DNA of 64,000 nucleotides, taken from positions 87,373-151,372 of the forward strand of contig CAYQUK010000001.1 of the NCBI GenBank assembly GCA_964420875.1, in the 5' to 3' direction. The first letter of the stretch is position 1. Every line of letters begins with the position of its first letter. The notes under the pieces were generated by a model, which was given only the letters and a program-made list of their open reading frames with translations, was not told where the DNA came from and did not search any database. This DNA comes from JAUPVO01 sp964420875. GTDB taxonomy: Bacteria > Patescibacteriota > Minisyncoccia > Phycocordibacterales > UBA5272. The translations under genes were made by a program, and so were the position numbers. Below, piece after piece: positions 7,762 through 14,906 of the stretch.

Positions 7762-8199
7762 GTGGATGATTTGGAAGCGTATATCGTTTGGGTTTTGTTT
7801 ATCGTTGCCACTCATTATATGGTTGGTAAATGTGTTAACGAGTTCAAAGAAAAACAAGATAAGAACAAAAATGCTCAGCTTAAAGAAAATTGCAAAATAG
7901 CAATACTTGAGATTCTGGGTCAGATGAATGGAATGCATGTGTGTACGCATGGTTTACTGACCATGCTACAAGAGATGCCTAGTATGCAGAATACAGGTCT
8001 AACGGCTATCCATTTTGAAGATGCTGTGCATGAGCTAAACTTGGGACGTCTCATCGATTGTAAGAAATTTGATGATCCAGATAAGAAAAACTGCATGTCG
8101 AGCACTGACGGGTTGTGTAGATGTCTTATTAGGGTAACTACAAGCAAAGATATGTGGATATCTTTAGCCTCTCAAGGGATGTGGAGGGGTGAGCCGTGA
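7762..8199 (+). CDS. Membrane-anchored small protein, unknown
   Basis: 145 residues from a GTG at 7762, preferred over an in-frame TTG at 7750 because GGAG lies 6 nt before it. One N-terminal hydrophobic helix (about 6-20) is followed by a soluble Cys- and Met-rich domain with seven cysteines, including the motif DGLCRCLIR. I recognise no family. Its stop overlaps the GTG start of the next gene (GTGA at 8196-8199), so the two are translationally coupled. It directly follows the tRNA-Leu element. Confidence 0.65.
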   Translation: MDDLEAYIVWVLFIVATHYMVGKCVNEFKEKQDKNKNAQLKENCKIAILEILGQMNGMHVCTHGLLTMLQEMPSMQNTGLTAIHFEDAVHELNLGRLIDCKKFDDPDKKNCMSSTDGLCRCLIRVTTSKDMWISLASQGMWRGEP

Positions 8200-8414
8200 T
8201 CAAAGATTTTTTAGAAAATGCGGCGGTTCTTTTGTGGTCGGTCTTCTGGTTTATGTGGGGGAGCTATCTTGGTCCTCCACTAATGATTGGAGTTCTTATT
8301 GCTGTTGTGGCTGTGGCTGATCATCACAATTTCGCGCTGGGTTCTCAAGTGTGTTACGCGCTATTGGAGTATCTGTCACCACTCATTGACTCCCTCTTCA
8401 ACTGGCTCGCATGA
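8196..8414 (+). CDS. Small membrane protein coupled to the preceding gene
   Basis: 72 residues starting at GTG 8196, overlapping the previous stop by 4 nt with GGAGGGG upstream. Two hydrophobic segments (about 8-22 and 28-43) and a third weaker one near the end suggest a membrane protein. Ends in TGA, as do several accessory genes. Function unknown; probably works with the 145-residue partner. Confidence 0.65.
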   Translation: MIKDFLENAAVLLWSVFWFMWGSYLGPPLMIGVLIAVVAVADHHNFALGSQVCYALLEYLSPLIDSLFNWLA

Positions 8415-8432
8415 TGTGGGCCTTTTATTTTG

Positions 8433-8505
8433 TGCCCCCAGTAGGATTCGAACCTACGACCGTCTCCTTAAGAGGGAGCTGCTCTACCAACTGAGCTATA
8501 AGGGC
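8433..8505 (-). tRNA. tRNA-Lys (anticodon CTT)
   Basis: Reading the minus strand: acceptor GCCCTTA / TGGGGGC with two G-U pairs, D-arm GCTC/GAGC, anticodon loop CTCTTAA (anticodon CTT), T-arm GTAGG-TTCGAAT-CCTAC, discriminator A. No CCA encoded. Confidence 0.93.
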
Positions 8506-8602
8506 AATTGCAAAATATATTAACACAAAAAGTATCTTTTGGGAATAATAATGCGATTTTCAATTTTGAAATTCCGTGTTAGAATGTTTTTGTTAGACAC
8601 CT

Positions 8603-8684
8603 GCCCAGGTGGCGAAATTGGTAGACGCACTTGCCTTAGGAGCAAGCGAGGCAACTCATGAAGGTTCAAGTCCTTTCCTGGGCA
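8603..8684 (+). tRNA. tRNA-Leu (anticodon TAG)
   Basis: A class II tRNA; acceptor GCCCAGG / CCTGGGC, anticodon stem CTTGC/GCAAG, loop CTTAGGA with anticodon TAG at 8637-8639, discriminator A. Unlike the other tRNA-Leu, there is no 3'-end duplication after it. Confidence 0.95.
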
Positions 8685-8693
8685 CACACAAAT

Positions 8694-8723
8694 AAATGAG
8701 CACAATATATATTGTGCTCATTT
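8694..8723 (+). terminator. Palindromic terminator after tRNA-Leu(TAG)
   Basis: A perfect 30-nt palindrome (arms AAATGAGCACAATAT / ATATTGTGCTCATTT) begins 10 nt after the tRNA. Confidence 0.85.
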
Positions 8724-8801
8724 GCTTATTAACCCAAAACAGCGTAGACTTGACATATTAGTAAGCGTGATGCTTTAAGAACTAATTAAAACAAACAATA
8801 T

Positions 8802-9419
8802 ATGGGTAATTTTCAAAGAGGAGGTGATAGGGGTGGATTTAGAGGTGGTGACCGTGGAGGTAAGTCAAGTTTTGGAGCAAAGAAACCTTGGGATCGCGGT
8901 GCATCTCGTGGGGGTGACAGAGGTGAGGTAAGTATGCACAAGGCTACTTGTAGTGATTGTGGAAAAACTTGTGAGGTGCCATTTAAACCAACAGGAGAGA
9001 AACCAGTATTCTGTAGTGACTGTTTTAGTGGTAAGAGAGAAGGTGGTAGAGATGAGGGTCGTCCAAGCAGAGACTCTAGAGATTTTAGATCTCGTCCAGC
9101 ACCAAGATCTGACTATAAACCAGCTTCAACATATACCGCTCCTGCAAATGATGATTCAAAAAGATTACTGAGTGAGATAGCTGCAAAGCTTGATCGTCTA
9201 TTCATAGCGGTTGAGAGAATGACAGAAATGAAATCAAGAGAATCTGCAGCAGAGGCTCCAGTAGCAAAATCTGCACCAATAATAGTTCCGAAGGCAATCG
9301 CTAAAAAGTCAGCAAGTAAAGAGGTGGTAAAGAAAGCTGTTAAGGCTGAGCCAGCTGCTAAAAAAGTTGCTACAAAAAAAGTAGTAGCCAAAAAAGTAGC
9401 CACAAAGAAAACTAAATAG
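8802..9419 (+). CDS. RGG-repeat zinc-ribbon protein with Lys/Ala-rich tail
   Basis: 205 residues. The N-terminus has RGG/GGDRGG repeats (about 6-40). Next comes a zinc-ribbon with Cys at 50, 53, 57, 71 and 74 (motifs CSDCGKTC and FCSDCF), then an Arg-rich linker, a short helix (about 125-150) and a basic tail of AKKVATKK repeats. RGG boxes and basic tails suggest RNA or DNA binding. Small zinc-ribbon proteins of this type are common in Parcubacteria. The promoter is TTGACA (8750-8755) with an extended -10 (TGCTTTAAG). Stands alone. Confidence 0.8.
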   Translation: MGNFQRGGDRGGFRGGDRGGKSSFGAKKPWDRGASRGGDRGEVSMHKATCSDCGKTCEVPFKPTGEKPVFCSDCFSGKREGGRDEGRPSRDSRDFRSRPAPRSDYKPASTYTAPANDDSKRLLSEIAAKLDRLFIAVERMTEMKSRESAAEAPVAKSAPIIVPKAIAKKSASKEVVKKAVKAEPAAKKVATKKVVAKKVATKKTK

Positions 9420-9488
9420 TTTTAGTATAAAAATACATAAGAAATTCCCCGTCTTTGATGGGGTATTTCTTATGATATACTGATGAAC

Positions 9489-10139
9489 ATGAAATCAAAT
9501 ATCTTTTCAACAAAAAATATTATTATTGTTTTAGTGGTAGCCCTCGTAGCATTTTTTGCTTATAACAAATACGCACAAGTTAAAAAATTAGCTGCACCAG
9601 TTGATACTGTTGTTGTAGCTGATGATCATTTTATAGGTAAAAGTGACGCAAAGGTGACTGTTATCGAGTATGCTGATTTCCAATGTCCTGCTTGTAAGGC
9701 ATTTGATCCGATTGTGACAGCTGTGGCGGCAAAGTATAATGACAGAGTAAAATTTGTTTACAGATATTTCCCACTAGTTCAGATACATCAGAATGCCATG
9801 TTATCAGCTATTGCAGCTGAGGCGGCAGGTAAACAAAATAAGTTTTGGGAGTTGAAAGCTGTCATGTTTGAAAAGCAAGAAGAGTGGGGCAGCGCATTAG
9901 ATGCTGAAGCAAAGATACTTGGCTATGCTGCGGGACTAGGCATTGATACTGCAAAAATGAAAACAGATATGGCTGATGCTGCAGTAGTAGATAGAGTGAC
10001 TCGCGATCTAAAAGAGGCTAATAGTATTGGCTTAACAGGTACGCCATCATTTATTATTAACGGACAAAGAGTGGATACTGGCAAGATAGCAGGAGTAGAG
10101 GTATTCTCAGCTTATCTAGATGCTGAGCTAGCAAAATAA
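9489..10139 (+). CDS. DsbA/DsbG-like thiol-disulfide oxidoreductase, membrane anchored
   Basis: 216 residues from the ATG at 9489, preferred to the ATG at 9483 because the -10 box TATACT ends at 9481 and transcription would begin near 9488. An N-terminal helix (about 10-25) anchors it. The thioredoxin fold shows YADFQCPACKAF with the active-site CPAC at 66-69 and the cis-Pro segment LTGTPSFIINGQ. It probably oxidises or isomerises disulfides in exported proteins, such as the Cys-rich protein at 17321. The next gene follows after 1 nt. Confidence 0.9.
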   Translation: MKSNIFSTKNIIIVLVVALVAFFAYNKYAQVKKLAAPVDTVVVADDHFIGKSDAKVTVIEYADFQCPACKAFDPIVTAVAAKYNDRVKFVYRYFPLVQIHQNAMLSAIAAEAAGKQNKFWELKAVMFEKQEEWGSALDAEAKILGYAAGLGIDTAKMKTDMADAAVVDRVTRDLKEANSIGLTGTPSFIINGQRVDTGKIAGVEVFSAYLDAELAK

Positions 10140-10140
10140 T

Positions 10141-10422
10141 ATGAGCATAAGACAGTTTTTCTTAAAACAAGCCGCAAAAGTAGGTACTCGCAATCTTCCA
10201 AAGGATCAACAAGAGATGATCATGAAGTTGATGGAAAAGGACCCAGCGCTTTTTGAAAATATCGCAAAAGAAATAAAGGCTATGACAGATGCTGGCAAGC
10301 CAGAGATGTATGCATCATTTGAAGTGATGCAAAAATATCAAAAGCAGTTGCAAGCAATAATGGCTGACGAGGATCCAAACAAGCTAAAGCAAATGGCCGC
10401 CGCAGCGATGGAGGGGAAATAG
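10141..10422 (+). CDS. Small helical protein downstream of the DsbA-like gene
   Basis: 93 residues, charged and Met-rich, predicted mostly helical, no signal peptide or membrane segment. The start ATG follows the previous TAA by 1 nt, so it is cotranscribed and probably translated by reinitiation. No family recognised. A strong terminator follows. Confidence 0.75.
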   Translation: MSIRQFFLKQAAKVGTRNLPKDQQEMIMKLMEKDPALFENIAKEIKAMTDAGKPEMYASFEVMQKYQKQLQAIMADEDPNKLKQMAAAAMEGK

Positions 10423-10429
10423 ATAAAAC

Positions 10430-10456
10430 AAAAAGCCGCGCTACGCGCGGCTTTTT
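10430..10456 (+). terminator. Hairpin terminator
   Basis: Arms AAAAGCCGCG and CGCGGCTTTT around loop CTACG, with flanking A and T runs, 8 nt after the preceding stop. It ends just before the ilvC promoter. Confidence 0.88.
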
Positions 10457-10458
10457 GT

Positions 10459-10487
10459 TTGACATTACATGTACTATGTTTTAGTAT
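10459..10487 (+). promoter_or_regulatory. Promoter and structured leader of ilvC
   Basis: TTGACA (10459-10464), 17 nt, TAGTAT (10482-10487). The predicted leader of about 80 nt contains an 8-bp hairpin GAATGTTT-gct-AAACATTC (10509-10527) before the Shine-Dalgarno GGAGA at 10566-10570. No leader peptide with branched-chain codons is obvious. Confidence 0.72.
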
Positions 10488-10576
10488 TGGGCCCAGTCTT
10501 AGGACTTTGAATGTTTGCTAAACATTCGAGCTCTTTCAAAAATGGTCTAGCAAGCCAAAATCTCTGGAGAAATCAA

Positions 10577-11593
10577 TTGAAGGTTTATTACGACAAAGAC
10601 TGTGACCTGAGCCTGATCAAAGGCAAAAAAGTCACCATCGTGGGCTATGGTTCACAGGGTCATGCGCATGCACAGAACCTGAACGACAGTGGCGTCAAGG
10701 TTACCGTCGGCGCTCGCAAAGGCGGTCCGAGCTGGGACAAAGCCAAGAAAGCTGGCCTCAAGGTTGCCGAAGTAGCCGAAGCCGTCAAGACTGCCGACGT
10801 GGTCATGATGCTGTTGCCAGACGAGCAGATCGGTGCGGTGTACAAGAACGATATCGAACCAAACATCAAAAAGGGCGCATCGCTCGCCTTTGCACATGGC
10901 TTCAACGTGCATTTCGGCTGCGTCGTTCCGCGTGCTGATCTTGACGTCTGGATGGTCGCACCAAAGGCGCCTGGCCACACGGTACGTTCAAGCTATGTCC
11001 ATGGTGGTGGTGTACCAATGCTTGTGGCTGTTCAACAGGACGCAAGCAAGAAAGCGCTTCACTTGGCGTTGTCATACGCATCCGCTAACGGTGGCGGCAA
11101 AGCGGGGATCATCGAAACCAACTTCCGCGAAGAAACTGAAACTGATCTGTTCGGTGAACAAAACGTTCTCTGCGGGGGACTCGTTGATCTCATCAGGATG
11201 GCTTTCGAGACGTTGGTCGAAGCCGGTTATGCACCAGAAATGGCGTACTTCGAGTGTTGCCACGAGGTCAAGTTGATTGTCGATCTGATTTTTCAGGGCG
11301 GCATTGCCAACATGAACTACTCGATCAGCAACAACGCGGAGTTCGGACAATACACAACTGGTCCGACAATCGTAACCGAGGACACTCGTGTGGCGATGCG
11401 CGTATCTCTCGGTCGCATTCAAAGTGGAGAATACGCCAAGGCGTTCATTCTCGAAAATGCGGCCGGGGCACCAACTCTCCGTGCAAAACGGCAGCTGCTT
11501 GCAAAGCATCCAATCGAAATTGTCGGTGCAAAACTGCGTGCGATGATGCCGGGCGTGATTGGTGCCCAGCTCGTCGATCAGACCAGGAACTAA
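10577..11593 (+). CDS. ilvC: Ketol-acid reductoisomerase (class I)
   Basis: 338 residues when started at TTG 10577, which has GGAGA 6 nt upstream and gives the usual class I length; the ATG at 10511 lies inside a leader hairpin. The NADPH-binding motif GYGSQGHAHAQNL, catalytic metal-site segments ETETDLFGEQ and YFECCHE, and SNNAEFG are all intact. It converts acetolactate to dihydroxyisovalerate in valine/isoleucine synthesis. The wording is very close to betaproteobacterial enzymes. Bases 10801-10860 are 53% GC against 33% in 12001-12060. No other ilv gene is in the window, and terminators lie on both sides. An imported single-gene cassette is likely. Confidence 0.95.
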   Translation: MKVYYDKDCDLSLIKGKKVTIVGYGSQGHAHAQNLNDSGVKVTVGARKGGPSWDKAKKAGLKVAEVAEAVKTADVVMMLLPDEQIGAVYKNDIEPNIKKGASLAFAHGFNVHFGCVVPRADLDVWMVAPKAPGHTVRSSYVHGGGVPMLVAVQQDASKKALHLALSYASANGGGKAGIIETNFREETETDLFGEQNVLCGGLVDLIRMAFETLVEAGYAPEMAYFECCHEVKLIVDLIFQGGIANMNYSISNNAEFGQYTTGPTIVTEDTRVAMRVSLGRIQSGEYAKAFILENAAGAPTLRAKRQLLAKHPIEIVGAKLRAMMPGVIGAQLVDQTRN

Positions 11594-11618
11594 GTTCGAC
11601 ACAGACTCTCATGAGTCG

Positions 11619-11645
11619 GCCGGGGCAACATGCCCCGGCTTTTTT
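11619..11645 (+). terminator. Terminator of ilvC
   Basis: Arms GCCGGGGCA and TGCCCCGGC with loop ACA, followed by T6, 25 nt past the ilvC stop. Confidence 0.92.
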
Positions 11646-11687
11646 ATTTTCCTAAATTTTCACTTTTTATGTTAAGATGTTCTAATT

Positions 11688-12785
11688 ATGTCACTATCTA
11701 TTGGAATCGTGGGGTTGCCGAATGTTGGGAAGAGTACATTGTTTAACGCGCTGACTAAAAACAGTGTGCCTGCTGAGAATTATCCATTTTGTACCATCGA
11801 CCCATCTGTGGGTATTGTCGAGGTGCCAGATCAGAGATTGTGGGACCTGTCTAAGCTTTCTCAAACTAAAAAGACTGTACCGGCAGTGGTAGAGTTCGTA
11901 GATATCGCGGGACTCGTCAAGGGGGCGAGTGAGGGTGAGGGCCTTGGTAATAAATTTTTATCACACATACGTGAGACTGACGCGATATTGGAGATAGTTA
12001 GAATATTTGAAGATGACAAAGTAATGCATGTGAATGACAAAGTGGACCCACTATTTGATATTGAGGTTATTAATTTTGAATTGGTACAGGCTGATATGGA
12101 GACTTGTAAAAATAGAAAAGCAAATATACAAAAAGACGTAAAAAAGGGTGACAAGGAGTATATCGCTCTAGATCTGTTGATAGACAGATTGATCAAAACT
12201 ATGGAGGACGGTAAATTGGTGTCTCAAGATGTTTACAATGACGAGGACAGTAAACGCATTAAGCAACTCAATCTCATCACAGCTAAAAAGTTTTTATACG
12301 GTCTCAACAAAAAGTCAGGAGGTAAAAATTTGGATGAGATCAATGATCCTCGCTATGTGGCACTAATAGACTTCTTAAAACAAAACAAATTTGAATACTG
12401 TATCATCGATGCAAAGATTGAGGATGAATTAAAAGACTTTGAAGGTGAAGAAAAAGACATGATGCGTGGTGAGCTGGGCGGCAAGGATGACGGTATCAAG
12501 ACTCTTATTACTAGCGCTTATCGTACTCTTGGACTCGAGACCTACTTTACAACAGGAGTCGAGGAGACACGTGGCTGGACTATTAAAATTGGCAGCACGG
12601 CACCAGTAGCAGGTCAGGCAATACACACAGACTTTAAAGACAAGTTCATCCGTGCTGAGGTGGTTCACTGTGATGACTTACTCCGCGAAGGCTCATTTGC
12701 AAACTGTAAAGCAAAAGGCCTCCTCCGCACTGAAGGTAAAGAATATATTGTGAAGGACGGGGACGTCATAGAGTTTAAGGTCTAA
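11688..12785 (+). CDS. ychF: YchF/OLA1-family ATPase
   Basis: 365 residues. The P-loop GLPNVGKS (9-16), the switch segment VDIAGLVKGASEGEGLGN and the C-terminal TGS domain (TGVEETRGWTIKIGSTAP onward) define the family. YchF binds ribosomes and prefers ATP. TTAAGAT lies shortly before the ATG, without a Shine-Dalgarno. Its stop overlaps the stop of the convergent gene at 12782. Confidence 0.97.
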   Translation: MSLSIGIVGLPNVGKSTLFNALTKNSVPAENYPFCTIDPSVGIVEVPDQRLWDLSKLSQTKKTVPAVVEFVDIAGLVKGASEGEGLGNKFLSHIRETDAILEIVRIFEDDKVMHVNDKVDPLFDIEVINFELVQADMETCKNRKANIQKDVKKGDKEYIALDLLIDRLIKTMEDGKLVSQDVYNDEDSKRIKQLNLITAKKFLYGLNKKSGGKNLDEINDPRYVALIDFLKQNKFEYCIIDAKIEDELKDFEGEEKDMMRGELGGKDDGIKTLITSAYRTLGLETYFTTGVEETRGWTIKIGSTAPVAGQAIHTDFKDKFIRAEVVHCDDLLREGSFANCKAKGLLRTEGKEYIVKDGDVIEFKV

Positions 12786-13300
12786 TTCTTTTTCTCCTCT
12801 TCGCTCAGGTCCTCGACATCGTCGGCTATTTCTTCTACGTCTTTTTCAATACCCTCCACATCCTCCTGTATCTCGTCAATGTCTTTTTCAATATGCTCTA
12901 CATCAGCCTGGATCTCGTCCACGTCTTCTGCGATCTCATCAACATCCTCAGCAATCTCCTCCACATGTTCTTCTATCTCCTCGATATCCTCCTGTATCTC
13001 CTCCACGTCTTTTTCAACTTGGGCCAACTGCATAGTGTTTTGATTGACCGACATCTGTATGAATATCGCTAGATATATGGCCTCGAGTGACAGGACAGTA
13101 GTGAGGGCGAGTAGTACGCGGTCAAAGGATACACCAAATAATATAGAAAGGAATGCAGATATGAAAACAATAGTGTGTATGATGAGCGACTCGATAGATC
13201 CTATCCAATGAGTAGCAGATAAGGCAGTCTTTTCAAGACTTTTTATCACTTTCGTTTTCTCTCGTTTTGATTTTGTTTTGATTTTTGTTTTCGCCAACAT
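12782..13300 (-). CDS. Membrane protein with long acidic heptad-repeat coiled coil
   Basis: 172 residues. A basic Lys-rich start (about 1-25) is followed by two membrane helices (about 38-60 and 62-84; the segment LSLEAIYLAIFIQMSVNQ recalls DUF1003-type proteins). About ten tandem 7-residue units of the type DV(E/D)EIxE then fill residues 94-165, and the tail is SEEEKKN. The DNA shows the same 21-bp period. It probably forms a rod projecting from the membrane, likely on the cytoplasmic side. Function unknown. Confidence 0.8.
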   Translation of the reverse strand: MLAKTKIKTKSKREKTKVIKSLEKTALSATHWIGSIESLIIHTIVFISAFLSILFGVSFDRVLLALTTVLSLEAIYLAIFIQMSVNQNTMQLAQVEKDVEEIQEDIEEIEEHVEEIAEDVDEIAEDVDEIQADVEHIEKDIDEIQEDVEGIEKDVEEIADDVEDLSEEEKKN

Positions 13301-13341
13301 AAACTCATTGTAACAGATATATTTATTGTTATACTCTATTT

Positions 13342-13764
13342 ATGTACATATATTACGCATTGGCTGGAGCAGTGGCTGCATCACTTGGAACTATTTTTGC
13401 AAAGTTTGGTCTCAAGGGTATCGATTCAAATCTATTAACCAGTGTGCGTGGTGTAGTGATGGCAATCATCGTTACCATTGCAGCTCTGTCACTAGGTAAA
13501 GTAGATTCAGCATCATTGTCAGCGATAACTGGCAAGCAGTGGATGTATATAATTCTCTCAGGAGCAGGAGGAGCATTGTCATGGCTATTTTTCTATTATG
13601 CATTAGCTAATGGTCCGACAATGTCAGTGACAGTGATAGACAAGCTATCAATAGTATTCACAGCCATACTCGCGATACTCGTTCTCGGTGAAGGGGTGAC
13701 ACTTCGCGCTGCTTTTGGACTAATCTTAGTTGTCCTCGGTACAATATTGGTCGCAATGAAGTAA
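13342..13764 (+). CDS. EamA-domain membrane protein (half-size DMT transporter)
   Basis: 140 residues with five hydrophobic helices making a single EamA unit (GAVAASLGTIFAKFGLKG at the start, LGEGVTLRAAFGLILVVLG at the end). Members with one unit dimerise to form a ten-helix transporter; the substrate cannot be told. The -10 box TATACT (13330-13335) ends 6 nt before the ATG: probably leaderless. It lies just before the ATP synthase genes, where atpB would be expected. Confidence 0.88.
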   Translation: MYIYYALAGAVAASLGTIFAKFGLKGIDSNLLTSVRGVVMAIIVTIAALSLGKVDSASLSAITGKQWMYIILSGAGGALSWLFFYYALANGPTMSVTVIDKLSIVFTAILAILVLGEGVTLRAAFGLILVVLGTILVAMK

Positions 13765-13828
13765 TCTCGCAATATTTTTCTTATTAACTTTGAGAAATGA
13801 CGTTTTTTATGCTATAATCTCATACCAT

Positions 13829-14047
13829 ATGACACCAGAAGCAGCAATTTATATAGCAAAAGGCATGGCAATACTAGGCATGCTAACAACAGCCCTTGGA
13901 CAGGGTTATCTTATCGGTAAAGCTTTCGAAGCTATTGGACGCAATCCAGAGATCGAGAGTTCAATTTTCTCTAAAATGATCGTGGGTGTGGCGATGACCG
14001 AGACTACGGCGATCTTTGCATTCGTTGCATTCTTCCTACTTGGTTAA
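13829..14047 (+). CDS. atpE: ATP synthase subunit c
   Basis: 72 residues from the ATG at 13829; the -10 TATAAT (13813-13818) ends 10 nt before it. Two helices flank the loop AIGRNPE. The ion-binding carboxylate is Glu58 in TETTAIF, and helix 1 carries Gln25 in LGQGY. Gln in helix 1 plus Glu-Thr in helix 2 resemble the sodium-binding set of Ilyobacter-type c rings (Gln, Glu, Ser/Thr), although the usual Tyr is Phe63. First gene of the atpEFHAG cluster. Confidence 0.95.
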   Translation: MTPEAAIYIAKGMAILGMLTTALGQGYLIGKAFEAIGRNPEIESSIFSKMIVGVAMTETTAIFAFVAFFLLG

Positions 14048-14054
14048 TATTTAA

Positions 14055-14555
14055 ATGGAATTCATCCATTCAATATTAGAGTCAATTGGTTTCAATTGGC
14101 ATGTTGCCCTCGCAAACTTTATCAACTTTTTGATAATACTTTTTGTTTTGAACAAATTTGTATTTGGAAAGGTTGTAAACATGGTAAAAGAGCGTGATGC
14201 TACTATTAAAAAGGGGTTAGACAATGCATCTCACGCAGAGGAGGCACTGCGCAATGCGAAACGTGACGCGGATGAGAATATTCGTAATGCTAAAAATGAG
14301 GCAGAGCATATACTCCGTGAAGCGGTAGATCGTGGGGCAGAGACAGTTAATAAAATAGTTAGCGAGTCAGAGATGGCAGCTGACAAGTTGCAATCAGATC
14401 TAAAAAATAAAATAGCAAACGCAAAAGATGAGGTAACTCGTGAATTCGCAGGATATGCACCCACACTAGTAGCTGATCTTTTGAAAAAGACTCTTTCAAA
14501 GACTCTCACAAAAGAGGATCATGACAATATAGTAATGGAGCTCGCAAAGAAATAA
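14055..14555 (+). CDS. atpF: ATP synthase subunit b
   Basis: 166 residues. One N-terminal membrane helix (about 18-38, FINFLIILFVLNKFVF) is followed by a long charged helix (NAKRDADENIRNAKNEAEH) forming the peripheral stalk. It starts 8 nt after atpE and ends 1 nt before atpH. Confidence 0.94.
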   Translation: MEFIHSILESIGFNWHVALANFINFLIILFVLNKFVFGKVVNMVKERDATIKKGLDNASHAEEALRNAKRDADENIRNAKNEAEHILREAVDRGAETVNKIVSESEMAADKLQSDLKNKIANAKDEVTREFAGYAPTLVADLLKKTLSKTLTKEDHDNIVMELAKK

Positions 14556-14556
14556 T

Positions 14557-14895
14557 ATGAAAGCAGTCGCTCTAGCATCTGTATTTGAAAGGTATCCAAA
14601 CTCTGTAAAAGAGATATTGGAAATAGCTAAAAAAAGACATTTAAATTTTCTTTTGCCAGACGTTTATAAAGTTTTAAAAAACAAATCAGAAAGAATACAA
14701 AATCTTGACGAGGTAGTCATAGAGTCACCATTTGAAATGTCACCTGACGCAAGAGAGAGCGTAGAAAAAAGAGTTGGACTAAAAATAGCAAAGACGAGAA
14801 TAAACAAAGAAATGATAGCCGGGTTCAAGGTTTATACTAAAGATAAAATATTGGACGCGTCACTCGATACATTATTGAAACAAATTATTAAATAA
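14557..14895 (+). CDS. atpH: ATP synthase subunit delta, short form
   Basis: 112 residues against roughly 180 in most bacteria. The C-terminal half matches delta (GFKVYTKDKILDASLDTLL equals the family segment for the beta domain); the N-terminal helical bundle that binds alpha is cut down to about two or three helices. Position between atpF and atpA supports the call. The shortened form probably reflects genome reduction rather than a sequencing error, since the frame is clean. Confidence 0.88.
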   Translation: MKAVALASVFERYPNSVKEILEIAKKRHLNFLLPDVYKVLKNKSERIQNLDEVVIESPFEMSPDARESVEKRVGLKIAKTRINKEMIAGFKVYTKDKILDASLDTLLKQIIK

Positions 14896-14906
14896 ATCAC
14901 AAAAAC

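Noticed and set aside
7629..7950. Minus-strand ORFs near the tRNA-Leu element
   Set aside because: They are antisense to the element and to the gene at 7762, which has a better start signal.
10511..10576. ATG start for ilvC 22 codons upstream
   Set aside because: It lies in a leader hairpin and lengthens the protein beyond the family's 338 residues; the TTG at 10577 has GGAGA at proper distance.
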